From Desulfuribacillus stibiiarsenatis (GTDB lineage: Bacteria > Bacillota > Bacilli > Desulfuribacillales > Desulfuribacillaceae): a stretch of DNA of 64,000 nt. The notes beneath the pieces are model-generated. The model was not told where the DNA came from and made no database searches. It saw only the letters and a list, made by a program, of their open reading frames with translations. The position numbers and the translations under genes are program-made. Shown here piece after piece: positions 19,017 through 29,124 of the stretch. Each line of letters begins with the position of its first letter. Position 1 is the first letter of the stretch. The stretch is taken from the NCBI RefSeq assembly GCF_001742305.1, contig NZ_MJAT01000003.1, forward strand, positions 41,999 through 105,998, written 5' to 3'.

Positions 19017-19709
19017 ATGAGCAATCATTATGTACTTGTTGTTGATGATGATAAAGATATAAGAGACGGAATCGAAATCTATCTGAAAAACGAAGGCATT
19101 ACGGTCGTAAAGGCGAAAGATGGAATAGAAGCAATAGAGATGCTAGAAGAGCATGACATTCACCTTATTCTTCTCGATATCATGATGCCTCGTTTGGATG
19201 GTATTGCGACGACCTTTAAGATTCGTGAAACTCGAAATATACCAATTATTATTCTGAGTGCAAAGAGTGAAGATACGGATAAGGTATTAGGGCTACAAGT
19301 CGGTGCCGACGACTATATCACGAAACCCTTTAATCCGATTGAACTAATTGCTAGGGTAAAGTCCCAGTTGCGACGCTATGTTACCTTAGGAACATATGAA
19401 GGTATCAAGAAAGTCATTGATTTAAATGGTCTAACGTTAGACAAAGAGACGAAGGAAGTTACTGCTCATGGCGAAGTAGTGCGCCTTACGCCGATAGAAT
19501 ACAAGATAGTAGAACTCTTAATGTCACATGCAGGGCGCGTCTTCTCTATTAGCGAAATTTATGAACGCGTATGGCAAGAGCCTTGCTACAATGCTGAGAA
19601 TATCGTAGCAGTGCACATTCGTAAAATCCGTGAAAAGATAGAAATCGATGCGAAAAATCCAAGATTTTTAAAGGTGGTATGGGGAATTGGATATAAAATG
19701 GAAAAATAG
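19017..19709 (+). CDS. OmpR-family response regulator
   Basis: The receiver domain (residues 1-118) has D54 in ILLDIMMP and K in YITKPFN; the C-terminal winged helix (about 135-228) is complete. GGCGGCGAAC before the ATG is a modest ribosome site. Upstream, a perfect palindrome TTCTTAAGAA (18891-18900) and a second TTAAGA (18917) may be binding sites. The downstream kinase overlaps it by 23 bases. The pair resembles VanRS-type envelope sensors of Firmicutes, but no resistance gene adjoins it and the stimulus is unknown. Confidence 0.93.
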   Translation: MSNHYVLVVDDDKDIRDGIEIYLKNEGITVVKAKDGIEAIEMLEEHDIHLILLDIMMPRLDGIATTFKIRETRNIPIIILSAKSEDTDKVLGLQVGADDYITKPFNPIELIARVKSQLRRYVTLGTYEGIKKVIDLNGLTLDKETKEVTAHGEVVRLTPIEYKIVELLMSHAGRVFSISEIYERVWQEPCYNAENIVAVHIRKIREKIEIDAKNPRFLKVVWGIGYKMEK

Positions 19710-21903
19710 AGGTATAGCATTAGTATATATCATACTTCTGACTATAGGCTTAAACGGTCTACTTGTAGGTTTAACTCGAAGTGATCAATTGCTCGATCGA
19801 AACTACTTCGAGTCTTATCAATTTGCACGTGAGGTCGATAGATTTGCGGAATTGTTAAACGTACTGATTCTAAATAAGCTATCGCTAGAAGAAGCGAAAC
19901 AAACTATAACAGCTAGCAAAGAGGAAATTGACGAGCATCGCTACTTCTATGGTGATCTGTCGACGCAGCTTACCAATATACGTGATCAGTATGAACTTAA
20001 AATTGAAGAGGCATTAGCGAATAGCCAATCATTAGCTGACTATTACATAGCAGAGCGAGATCGCAAAATTGAAGATATTACATTAAACTTTGTCGATGAC
20101 GAGCATGTTCGCATCAAAGTTCAGATGGAAAAAGAACAAAAACTAGAGGAGCACTTTCGAGAAATAGAGAACTATCGAACGGAATTATTACAATATACAT
20201 CAACTTTTCAATATTACTTTCGTGACGTAAATACAGGGGAGATTTTTACAAATATAGACGGAATAGATGTCCCAATTCAAGAATATATGAGTTCAAAACA
20301 TATGCATTATGTAAGAACATTCCCATCGGTTAACAGAGGATTTATCTCCAATGATCAGCCGTTTCCTTTTGAAAACCATGACGTCATTAAGCAAGCTAGA
20401 AAAGCAAATGTAAAGGTTTTCGAAGGGTATATCGGTTTACCGAAAAATGTACCATCAACCAATTCGCTAATTACAGAGTATAACAAACATGAAGCTCTGC
20501 GCACCGTATTCATACTATATGTAATCTTCTCCATTGGCGTGTTAATAGGCATATGGTATCTCAATCGTAAAATACCAATGACTCAATTCGTATCAAGCTA
20601 TAAGAATTTAGAACCTTGGTATCGAAAGGTTCCGGTAGATTTACGTGTCATTATATTCGGATTCTCGGCGATGCTAACATTCGTGTTCTTAACAAGGAAC
20701 TTAATCTATGAATTTCAATATAATGTGTACGCCGGTTTTATGGAATCATTAGCTCACATAGTGATTACGGCTTTCTTAATATCAATTACTGCTATCCAAG
20801 GGAGATTATTATTTGATCAATACCGAGGAATTGATGAAATCCAAGGAGATTGGAAACACAGTATAGTCATGAAGTCATTGGCGCTAATAAAGCAATTTTT
20901 TGCGAATTGGCGTCTCGGCACTCAGGTATTACTGATTATCGCTGTAATATTTGGATTTGGAGCGGGAGCAGTCATAGTTTTAATAGAGCCACCAGTCATT
21001 GTTGTATATTTGCCATTATTGCTATTGATTGGCGCACCACTGATTGTATTATTGGTAAGAAGAATTCGTTACTTCCATAAAATCGCACAACATGCAGACA
21101 AATTAGTAAAAGGTGAGATGGACTCAGACTTGCCAGTAGTGGGTAAATCAGTGTTTTCGGACTTAGCACAAAGCTTAAATACTTTAAAATCTGGTGTAAA
21201 GATTTCGCAGAAAGAGCAAGCAAAGAGCGAACGGCTCAAAACCGAACTCATTACGAATGTCAGTCATGATTTGCGTACGCCTTTAACGTCCATTATCACC
21301 TACACGGAACTGCTGAAAAAACCCGACCTTACCAACGAAGACCGCAGTTCCTATGTAGAAATTATAGATCGAAAATCGCAACGTCTGAAGATTTTAATTG
21401 GGGATTTATTTGAAGTTTCAAAGATGGCAAGCGGGAACATGGAGCTATCGAAAGACAAGGTAGACTTATACCAGTTATTACAGCAATCCCTAGCTGAAAA
21501 TAATGAACGAATGCAGGAATCTACATTGCATTTCCGATGCGACAAGCCAGAAGAAGCAATATATGCATATGTCGATGGTCTGAAAATGCATCGTGTTTTC
21601 GATAATCTCATTGGTAATATTCTGAAGTATTCACTAGAAAATACACGGGTATATATCAATTTTAAAGCGACCCCTCAAAAAGCAACTATCTATTTTAAAA
21701 ACGTTACGAAATTTGAGTTAGGCGAGAATACGGATGAGCTTTTTGAACGCTTTAAGCGTGGCGACGTGTCTCGTAACACGGAAGGGTCGGGGCTTGGACT
21801 AGCGATAGCGAAGTCAATTGTAGATATACATGGGGGAGATATGGACATAGAAGTAGACGGCGATCTATTTAAGGTAACAATCACAATAGATCGAATCAAG
21901 TAG
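19687..21903 (+). CDS. Multi-pass sensor histidine kinase
   Basis: Kinase partner of the preceding regulator, 738 residues. One helix near the N-terminus (about 8-28) is followed by a charged extracellular domain of about 240 residues with a coiled-coil segment (120-170). Five or six more helices follow between 272 and 457, then a HAMP-like linker, HisKA with H527 in LITNVSHDLRTPLTS, and a HATPase ending in GSGLGLAI. The start is TTG at 19687, supported by AAGGTGG at 19671-19677 and the absence of an early ATG. Overlap with the regulator indicates coupling. A terminator follows. Confidence 0.9.
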   Translation: MDIKWKNRGIALVYIILLTIGLNGLLVGLTRSDQLLDRNYFESYQFAREVDRFAELLNVLILNKLSLEEAKQTITASKEEIDEHRYFYGDLSTQLTNIRDQYELKIEEALANSQSLADYYIAERDRKIEDITLNFVDDEHVRIKVQMEKEQKLEEHFREIENYRTELLQYTSTFQYYFRDVNTGEIFTNIDGIDVPIQEYMSSKHMHYVRTFPSVNRGFISNDQPFPFENHDVIKQARKANVKVFEGYIGLPKNVPSTNSLITEYNKHEALRTVFILYVIFSIGVLIGIWYLNRKIPMTQFVSSYKNLEPWYRKVPVDLRVIIFGFSAMLTFVFLTRNLIYEFQYNVYAGFMESLAHIVITAFLISITAIQGRLLFDQYRGIDEIQGDWKHSIVMKSLALIKQFFANWRLGTQVLLIIAVIFGFGAGAVIVLIEPPVIVVYLPLLLLIGAPLIVLLVRRIRYFHKIAQHADKLVKGEMDSDLPVVGKSVFSDLAQSLNTLKSGVKISQKEQAKSERLKTELITNVSHDLRTPLTSIITYTELLKKPDLTNEDRSSYVEIIDRKSQRLKILIGDLFEVSKMASGNMELSKDKVDLYQLLQQSLAENNERMQESTLHFRCDKPEEAIYAYVDGLKMHRVFDNLIGNILKYSLENTRVYINFKATPQKATIYFKNVTKFELGENTDELFERFKRGDVSRNTEGSGLGLAIAKSIVDIHGGDMDIEVDGDLFKVTITIDRIK

Positions 21904-21947
21904 TAGAACTCTGAAAAATAATAAGATGCCTAAAAAACAGCAGAAAC

Positions 21948-21986
21948 AAAAAACTCAACCAAAATCACTTGGTTGAGTTTTTTGTT
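21948..21986 (+). terminator. Terminator of the two-component operon
   Basis: AAAAAACTCAACCAA and TTGGTTGAGTTTTTT pair perfectly around AATCAC, with flanking A and T runs, so it could act in both directions. Confidence 0.92.
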
Positions 21987-22329
21987 TCCAGCATTTCTTA
22001 CTATCTGGCGTTAGGCTGCTCCGCTATAGATTTTGAATTGAAGTGATTTTGGGTACAGACGTTGATTTTCCATGATTCCCAAACAAAAATGTCAGCTGCG
22101 CAATATAATGAATACTATAGATAAATGTATTTTTGACAACTTATAGCAGCTTATATTACAGATAATAGAATCCAATCATAAAACAAACTTTGGGAGTTGG
22201 TGGGATAAAGAGCAAAATTTTTCGAAGTTGCGCAGAAGACTTAACAAGAATTGCAATGGAATGTAAAGCACACTCTGCGAAGTTTTGTGGTTAAAACTTA
22301 CCAGGGTAACAGAAAGGAAGAATTTATCT
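21987..22329. other. Gene-free stretch before the glycosyltransferase
   Basis: No supported gene on either strand. The stretch is A/T rich and should carry the promoter for the glycosyltransferase gene, but no clear sigma-A pair was seen. A sporulation sigma factor is possible given the gene content, without direct evidence. Confidence 0.4.
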
Positions 22330-23316
22330 GTGAAAATTTTCCATGGGATTATAGAGATTGCTGGACAAATGGGAAACTTATGTGGTGCATTGAAAAATCG
22401 CAATCATATTGCTGTTGGATATAACACATTTCATTCTTATCTAGGTTATAAGGACCATCTCATTAATACGGATTCCATTGACATACAAGGAATGTTTAAA
22501 TACATCTCAAATTTTTATGATGTTTTTCATTATCATTATGGCGTTACTATATGGAATGACTACAGAGATATAAAGTTGATGAAATCAAAAGGTAAAAAAA
22601 TGATTATGCACCATTGGGGAAATGATGTTCGCTTCCATGACCTAGCGCGAATCAATAACCCTTATGTTTATACTGGCGATTCCCCGCCAAATAATCAGAT
22701 AGGGCATAATTTAGCGAATATTTCGCAATACATTTCAGAGGCAATTGTCCAAGATCATGAAGTATTGCCTTATGTAACACCGTATTATAAAAAAGTACAT
22801 GTGTTACCCTTGGCTATCGATCTACGCAAATTTCAACCAACTTATCCTAATGTGACAAAAAAACGACCATTAATCTTACATGCGCCAACCAATCCAGACT
22901 TTAAGGGGACTGTCATTATAGAGGCAGCCATAGAATCTTTGAAAAGCACCTACGACTTTGAATATAAGCGAATTGAAAAAATGAATCATGAACAAGTCAT
23001 TCGCCTATACGCAGAAGCTGACATTATCGTAGATCAAATTCTGTGTGGCTCATATGGTCTCTTGTGTGTTGAATCAATGGCCCTCGGCAAGCCGGTTCTC
23101 TGCTATATAAGACCTGACTTAATAGAATCATTTCCTTCTGGATTACCTGTGGTAAATGCAAACCCTGACACAATCCAAGAACAACTAAAGATGTTATTAA
23201 CCAATCCTTCACTAAGAAATAGCCTTGGAAAAGCAGGCAGAACATATGTCGAGAATTATCATGCTCAGGATACAGTTGTGAGTCAGTTACTATCTATTTA
23301 TATGAATTTAACCTGA
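22330..23316 (+). CDS. Glycosyltransferase, GT4-like
   Basis: A 328-residue GT-B fold enzyme. The C-terminal half has the donor-site signature LLCVESMALGKPVLCYI. The N-terminal half contains MIMHHWGNDVR, a typical acceptor-domain motif of family 4 enzymes. The GTG at 22330 is chosen because AGAAAGGAAG lies about 10 bases upstream and the protein then begins MKIFHGIIEIAGQ as in homologues; the longer frame from 22285 has no site. It opens the surface-glycan cluster and is followed 14 bases later by a DNRLRE-like gene. Donor and acceptor are unknown. Confidence 0.88.
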   Translation: MKIFHGIIEIAGQMGNLCGALKNRNHIAVGYNTFHSYLGYKDHLINTDSIDIQGMFKYISNFYDVFHYHYGVTIWNDYRDIKLMKSKGKKMIMHHWGNDVRFHDLARINNPYVYTGDSPPNNQIGHNLANISQYISEAIVQDHEVLPYVTPYYKKVHVLPLAIDLRKFQPTYPNVTKKRPLILHAPTNPDFKGTVIIEAAIESLKSTYDFEYKRIEKMNHEQVIRLYAEADIIVDQILCGSYGLLCVESMALGKPVLCYIRPDLIESFPSGLPVVNANPDTIQEQLKMLLTNPSLRNSLGKAGRTYVENYHAQDTVVSQLLSIYMNLT

Positions 23317-23330
23317 TGGAGTGATGTAAT

Positions 23331-23747
23331 ATGCCTTCACTAGAAAAGAAAATGTTTTTTTTACCATATAAGCTTTTTGTTAGACAAAGTCGCCTATACA
23401 TTGCATTTAATCTATCCGTCATTCCGAGAGATATGGAGATAACATCGATGTACCTCCATGTGCAATTACCAAAACACCATACACCTACCACCGTATATTT
23501 AAAGCGGTTGCTAACCTACTGGGACGAAGCATCTCTGCGTAATGGTATAGTTCCATCACGCTCTCAAAAGGCTCGCCTATTACGATATACACCAGAACAA
23601 ACTGAACTAATTATAAATGTAACAAACTATAGAAACCTTTGGCGCAAGAGAAAGAAAAATAATCACGGAATTTATCTGTGGGCAAAAGGAAAGAATTTCA
23701 AATATATTGAAAGTAATCCTCCATATCTTGTTTTAGAAACTATCTAA
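23331..23747 (+). CDS. DNRLRE-like small beta-sandwich protein
   Basis: 138 residues. The layout SRLYIAFNLSVIP, then ITSMYLHVQL, then VYLKRLLTYWDEASLRNGIVP, then a final hydrophobic strand, follows the pattern of DNRLRE domains (soluble-strand pattern with a W-E-x-N-x-P loop) found in surface and cell-wall proteins. There is no signal peptide, so if it reaches the surface it may do so as a spore-coat protein. GGAG precedes the ATG, 14 bases after the glycosyltransferase stop; the two are likely cotranscribed. The assignment is by pattern only. Confidence 0.55.
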   Translation: MPSLEKKMFFLPYKLFVRQSRLYIAFNLSVIPRDMEITSMYLHVQLPKHHTPTTVYLKRLLTYWDEASLRNGIVPSRSQKARLLRYTPEQTELIINVTNYRNLWRKRKKNNHGIYLWAKGKNFKYIESNPPYLVLETI

Positions 23748-23854
23748 CGTATTGACCGCTGCCATAATGAAAATAGCTTGTGGATTTCCTCCTCTGCATG
23801 TAGCAGCGCTGGATATCGTAGAAGAAATATAGCCTTTGCGAAAGGACTATAGAA

Positions 23855-23890
23855 ACCAAAAGGGGTGCCTACAAGGGCATCCCTTTTGGT
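23855..23890. terminator. Bidirectional terminator between convergent genes
   Basis: ACCAAAAGGGGTGCC pairs with GGCATCCCTTTTGGT around TACAAG, directly at the stop of the minus-strand glycosyltransferase. It serves both converging transcripts. Confidence 0.85.
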
Positions 23891-23891
23891 G

Positions 23892-24968
23892 TTAAGAAAT
23901 TTCCAATCTTTCTTCGAGTAATTGTTTATTGTGTAATACTCTTTTATCTTCTGGTCTGTACTTCTTAGCCTGCTCATTATGTTCATAGGCTTTCTGATAG
24001 TTTTGCATATTATAATAGCAGACACATAGTTGCAAGTGTGGATACCAAGTATGATACGCAGGATACGTAAAGCTCCACCTACTCGAATCAGGCACTTGCT
24101 GCGTCGCTAAAACATACCAAAAAATAGCTGTTGGGTAGTCTCTTCTTCGTTGGAAGACATAACCAATACGAGAGCAAGCTTCTGCCTTTGGTTCTGAAAA
24201 CTGAAACGATTGGAACAAAGATAGCAGCTCGTTATCGATATCTCTAAGGTATCGATAACAGTCGCCACGATAAATACAAGCAAAAATCTTGTCTTCTAAC
24301 CAACCTTCTTTCATTGCTATATTTTTACTATAGCTTTCAATAGCTTTTTCGTAATGTTCATTTTCTCTTAATTCATTTCCATAATAGAAATAGTCTCTAG
24401 CCGTAAAAGTATCTCCACGCTCAATTTTTTTCTCGTATATAGATATCGTTCGCCCTACCGAATGACGAACTTTTTTATGGGTAATGGCTACGTCAGAATT
24501 GATAATTTTCCCATGTGCAGCTAAGTATTGATGGCAGTCACCGTGCCAAGTAAAATCTTTTTCCCTTTTGATCAGACGGTTGCGCCGATAAGTTAGAGTA
24601 ACATTTCCATATTCGTCAACACCCGCATTATAATACATCGATACAGAAACAACAGAGGGATCTAAGGTTTCTTTTAGTTTCTTAAAGGCAACTCGATCTT
24701 TTTCTAAGATAACATCATCTGCATCTAAGTATAAAATATAATCCTTCGTAGCATATTTAAAAGACTCGTTCCTGGCAGCTGCGAAGTTATTGATCCATTC
24801 AAAATCATAAATCCGATCTGTATATTGGGAAGCTATTTCTTTGGTTCGATCCGTTGATCCTGTATCAACGATGTTTATCTCATCCACAAGATCTTTTGCG
24901 GACTCCAAACATCTGCTAAGAAGTTCTTCCTCGTTTTTAACAATCATGCATAAGCTTATAGTTACCAT
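23892..24968 (-). CDS. Glycosyltransferase family 2 with C-terminal TPR-like repeats
   Basis: Begins MVTISLCMIVKNEEELLSRC. The GT-A motifs IVDTGSTDRT, AAARNESFKYA and the metal-binding LYLDADD (about residues 79-85) are all present. The C-terminal half (about 200-350) has helical TPR-like repeats (HYEKAIESYSKNIA, NYQKAYEHNEQAKKYRPEDK). This two-part design is common in Bacillales enzymes that glycosylate surface proteins. AAAGGAG lies before the ATG on the minus strand. It sits beside the collagen-like protein and could modify its Thr residues, but that is inference. Confidence 0.9.
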   Translation of the reverse strand: MVTISLCMIVKNEEELLSRCLESAKDLVDEINIVDTGSTDRTKEIASQYTDRIYDFEWINNFAAARNESFKYATKDYILYLDADDVILEKDRVAFKKLKETLDPSVVSVSMYYNAGVDEYGNVTLTYRRNRLIKREKDFTWHGDCHQYLAAHGKIINSDVAITHKKVRHSVGRTISIYEKKIERGDTFTARDYFYYGNELRENEHYEKAIESYSKNIAMKEGWLEDKIFACIYRGDCYRYLRDIDNELLSLFQSFQFSEPKAEACSRIGYVFQRRRDYPTAIFWYVLATQQVPDSSRWSFTYPAYHTWYPHLQLCVCYYNMQNYQKAYEHNEQAKKYRPEDKRVLHNKQLLEERLEIS

Positions 24969-25366
24969 ATTATAGCTCCTTTCTTCTAGAACATTTCACT
25001 GTTGCCTCATTAGTCGTGTTAAAAAAACAACAGAACTACGTACTTGATAATTTCCAACTGGAAACTCATTTTAATAATACGATGCATGAAGTTTATATCT
25101 TTTTTATCGTCTTCAGCATTATATCCAATAAGACAGGTCCCCCGATATCGAAGAACCCATCCATTATTCTGGGAATACTATAATATTCAAGCGCTTAGCT
25201 GAAGTTATATTAGTTGCAGCAGTGACAATTACTCTAACGCGATTTTAGTTATCTCTGTAGCAAGAGCGATGTCTACGATTGTATTGACGGTGGAAATCTT
25301 TTTGTTCCCTACTAACAGTTCAAGTTGTTTGTCTTATATTAATTAAATGCTGCCAGCCATGGTGTT
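24969..25366. other. Decayed coding sequence upstream of the glycosyltransferase
   Basis: No intact gene. Read on the minus strand, about 25140-25330 gives protein-like segments in two frames (NKKISTVNTIVDIALATEITKI, then VRVIVTAATNITSAKRL), interrupted by a frameshift. Together they look like the C-terminal part of a lost protein, perhaps the remainder of the truncated collagen-type gene copy at 25378-25557. Confidence 0.4.
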
Positions 25367-25377
25367 AATTCGTATTG

Positions 25378-25557
25378 CTATCCGGCAGTTACTGGCACAG
25401 TTTGGAAGATGTAGGAATTTACCGCTCCACCTGTTAAACGTGCAGCAAAAAATCCTGAATGACTATCCTGACTGGTTATTGCTGCGTTTAGGCCAACCCA
25501 TGGTGCTAAACCTCCAGTTTCAAAGCCTCCATTTACAATCAATTCATTAAATGACAT
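25378..25557 (-). pseudogene. Truncated duplicate of the collagen-like spore-surface gene (NTTRR-F1 domain only)
   Basis: From the ATG at 25557 it encodes 59 residues nearly identical to the N-terminus of the gene at 25848-27176, ending PVTAG and then TAG where the full copy has CAG (Gln60). Beyond the stop the homology continues for only about 11 bases, so no full domain, collagen or beta-helix part remains. The GGGGGGAAG ribosome site is intact, so a short peptide could still be made. Confidence 0.8.
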
Positions 25558-25710
25558 AACTTCCCCCCTAACATACATTTCAGGCAATATTCATAATTGT
25601 TAATATTGTCTTACTTATATGGTATTCACAAATATATAAGGTGAAAGTTATAACGACCTAACCATGTAGCCTGTTTTAATATTACTAGAATTTATTAGTG
25701 AAATATAATA

Positions 25711-25756
25711 GACACACCCAATTGGTTGATAGTAACCACAATTGAGTGTGCCTATT
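25711..25756 (-). terminator. Hairpin in repeat copy 1
   Basis: CACACTCAATTG and CAATTGGGTGTG (minus strand) form a stem downstream of the collagen-like gene. It is the duplicate of the hairpin at 27331-27377. Confidence 0.6.
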
Positions 25757-25847
25757 TATCCTTTACAAATCATCATAATCTCTGTCCTACACGTTCACAC
25801 TAATGTACTTATACTTGTTATGTCCACCTTTAGAATATCTTTATTAT

Positions 25848-27176
<1,329 letters not shown>

Positions 27177-27330
27177 AACTTCCCCCCCTAACATACATTT
27201 CAGGCAATATTCATAATTGTTAATATTGCCTTACTTATATGGTATTCACAAATATATAAGGTGAAAGTTATAATGACCTAGCCATGTAGCCTGTTTTAAT
27301 ATTTCTAGAATTTATTAACGACATATAATA

Positions 27331-27377
27331 GACACACCCAATTGATGAATAGTAACCACAATTGAGTGTGTCTATTT
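27331..27377 (-). terminator. Terminator of the dehydrogenase/acetyltransferase gene
   Basis: CACACTCAATTG pairs with CAATTGGGTGTG on the minus strand, just after the stop of the fused gene, with TCTATTATAT following. Confidence 0.7.
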
Positions 27378-27382
27378 TTCCC

Positions 27383-28903
27383 TTACAAATCTGTCGTAAT
27401 CTCTGTACTACACGTATCACACTTTAGAATTTTATCTGTTTTCTTAATAATCGTTTCACCACATTTGCAAATCCAGCCTTGGATTTTCCCTGGATTACCA
27501 TAAATGATAGCATGATTGGGTACATCTTTCGTTACAACAGAGCCTGCACCAATAAGAGCGTGCTTGCCAATTTGGATTCCACAAACAATGGTAGCATTAG
27601 CCCCGATAGATGCACCCTCTTTCACCAGTGTTATTGCATAATCAGAGGAAGTGTTTCTTATGAATTGACTTCGGGGCGTTTTAACGTTGGTAAATACCAT
27701 GCTCGGACCGCAAAAGACATTATCTTCTAAAATCACACCCTCGTAGACACTGACATTATTTTGAATCTTTACATTATTCCCAATCTTGACATTTGAAGCA
27801 ACAAATACGTTTTGACCAAATTTGCACGCATTACCAATCTGAACACCAGGCATAATATGACAATTGCGCCAAATCTGTGTGCCATCACCTATCTTAGTTG
27901 GAAGTTCTATAGTAGCTGAATCATGAACGAAATATTTATTTTGCCTTTTTGTTTTATCCAATGCTTGAGTCGCTTTTTCCAATACTTTTATCACATCAAT
28001 TCCTGATTGACTGCTTGTTATTGGTATCTTCCTGTGTTTCATGCAATCCAAAAAATGCATTACTTCCTGGTTTAGAATATTGACCGTTTCAAAATCTATT
28101 TCTTTTACTTCACCATTCTCGCAAGATAACTTATTGTCTACTATTTTACGATGAATTTCTAATTTATTCTCTTTTTCGTTATAAATCATCATACCTGTTG
28201 TTCCAACAATGGTTGTTTTCCGGATATCTTCTGGCCATAGCCATGATACATGAATATGTGCCTTGACCTTATTAGCAAAATCAATATGCATGTAGGCATC
28301 ATCTTCTATCTCTGGTTGAATTACACACTGGCCCTTTACTGATACTTCTTCAACGGTTGAGTCCACTAGAGCTAGTATTACGGCTAAATCGTGCGGCGCA
28401 AAACTCCATATCACATTTTCTTGATCACGTACTTTTCCTAACTTGGTTCTTTGCATTTTGATATAACATAATTCGCCAATTACTTTGTTCTGGACTAACT
28501 GCAGAATTTTCTGTACAGCTGGTTTGTATAGCAATAAATGCCCCACCATAAGAATCCTATTAGATTGAATTGCCATTTCATGCATTTCGATAGATTCATG
28601 TACCGATAATGCCATCGGCTTTTCTACAAGTACGTCTTTTCCTGCTCTCAATGCATCCATTGTAACTTGATGATGGGTAGCTGCAGGGGTCGCAACTATT
28701 ACTCCATCAATTTCGGGGCTTACTAGTAATTGCTTATAATCTGCTACTATTTTAATATTTGGATACTGCTTACTAAATTTCGTCCTAATCTCCTCTTGGG
28801 GATCAGCTAATGCCGTCAGTACATCTAGCTCGTTGAGTACTTTGACATAATTTTGTCCCCAATGACCAGCACCAATTACAGCTATTTTTATTGTTTTTGA
28901 CAA
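27383..28903 (-). CDS. Fused UDP-GlcNAcA 3-dehydrogenase (WbpB/WlbA-like) and UDP-GlcNAc3NA N-acetyltransferase (WbpD/WlbB-like)
   Basis: Residues about 1-310 are a Gfo/Idh/MocA NAD oxidoreductase (IAVIGAGHWGQNYVK; EKPMALS). Residues about 325-480 are a left-handed beta-helix acetyltransferase with hexapeptide repeats (IGNACKFGQNVFVAS) and NATIVCGIQIG. The C-terminus is a four-Cys zinc ribbon (CKCG, CDTC). Oxidation at C3 and later 3-N-acetylation of the same sugar nucleotide are therefore on one chain. The TTG at 28903 is preferred because GGTGAT is well spaced before it; GTGs at 28912 and 28939 are alternatives. It works with the dehydrogenase at 29125 and the aminotransferase at 30483. Confidence 0.88.
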   Translation of the reverse strand: MSKTIKIAVIGAGHWGQNYVKVLNELDVLTALADPQEEIRTKFSKQYPNIKIVADYKQLLVSPEIDGVIVATPAATHHQVTMDALRAGKDVLVEKPMALSVHESIEMHEMAIQSNRILMVGHLLLYKPAVQKILQLVQNKVIGELCYIKMQRTKLGKVRDQENVIWSFAPHDLAVILALVDSTVEEVSVKGQCVIQPEIEDDAYMHIDFANKVKAHIHVSWLWPEDIRKTTIVGTTGMMIYNEKENKLEIHRKIVDNKLSCENGEVKEIDFETVNILNQEVMHFLDCMKHRKIPITSSQSGIDVIKVLEKATQALDKTKRQNKYFVHDSATIELPTKIGDGTQIWRNCHIMPGVQIGNACKFGQNVFVASNVKIGNNVKIQNNVSVYEGVILEDNVFCGPSMVFTNVKTPRSQFIRNTSSDYAITLVKEGASIGANATIVCGIQIGKHALIGAGSVVTKDVPNHAIIYGNPGKIQGWICKCGETIIKKTDKILKCDTCSTEITTDL

Positions 28904-29063
28904 AATAATCACCAAACCCTTTTCTTTGGATTTATCCACGATTTCGATATTTTTAAGCAGTTCAAAAATATATTTTTCTTAAACACTTCCTTGCATTATC
29001 AGAATGTATAAAAATTCATGATTCATCAGGATTAAGCCTAATGATAGACCCTGAAAGATTTCA

Positions 29064-29095
29064 GTTAAAAAACAAACCCCTTGGAAGGGGTTGAA
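29064..29095 (-). terminator. Terminator after the UDP-sugar dehydrogenase gene
   Basis: On the minus strand AACCCC-TTCCAA-GGGGTT is followed by TGTTTTTT. It separates the wbpA-like gene from the fused gene, which therefore probably needs its own promoter. Confidence 0.8.
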
Positions 29096-29124
29096 AAATC
29101 AAGCATCGGTAGCTAGGATATGCA

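Larger units (their letters stand above)
25367..25800. repeat. Direct repeat copy 1 (about 430 bases) of 26986-27423
   Basis: The segment matches 26986-27423 at an offset of 1619-1620 bases with only scattered changes over most of its length. It contains a truncated 5' end of the collagen-like gene, its leader, the CACACCCAATTG hairpin, and, at 25760-25800, a frameshifted remnant of the 3' end of the dehydrogenase/acetyltransferase gene. Confidence 0.85.

Noticed and set aside
22000..22329. Search for a riboswitch before the glycosyltransferase gene
   Set aside because: No conserved aptamer core or terminator/antiterminator pair was recognisable.
23744..24025. Minus-strand 93-codon frame overlapping the family 2 glycosyltransferase
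   Set aside because: It overlaps the well-supported C-terminus of that enzyme and its terminator; no ribosome site or family.
25347..25550. Plus-strand frame across the truncated collagen-like copy
   Set aside because: It is the antisense shadow of the duplicated NTTRR-F1 sequence.
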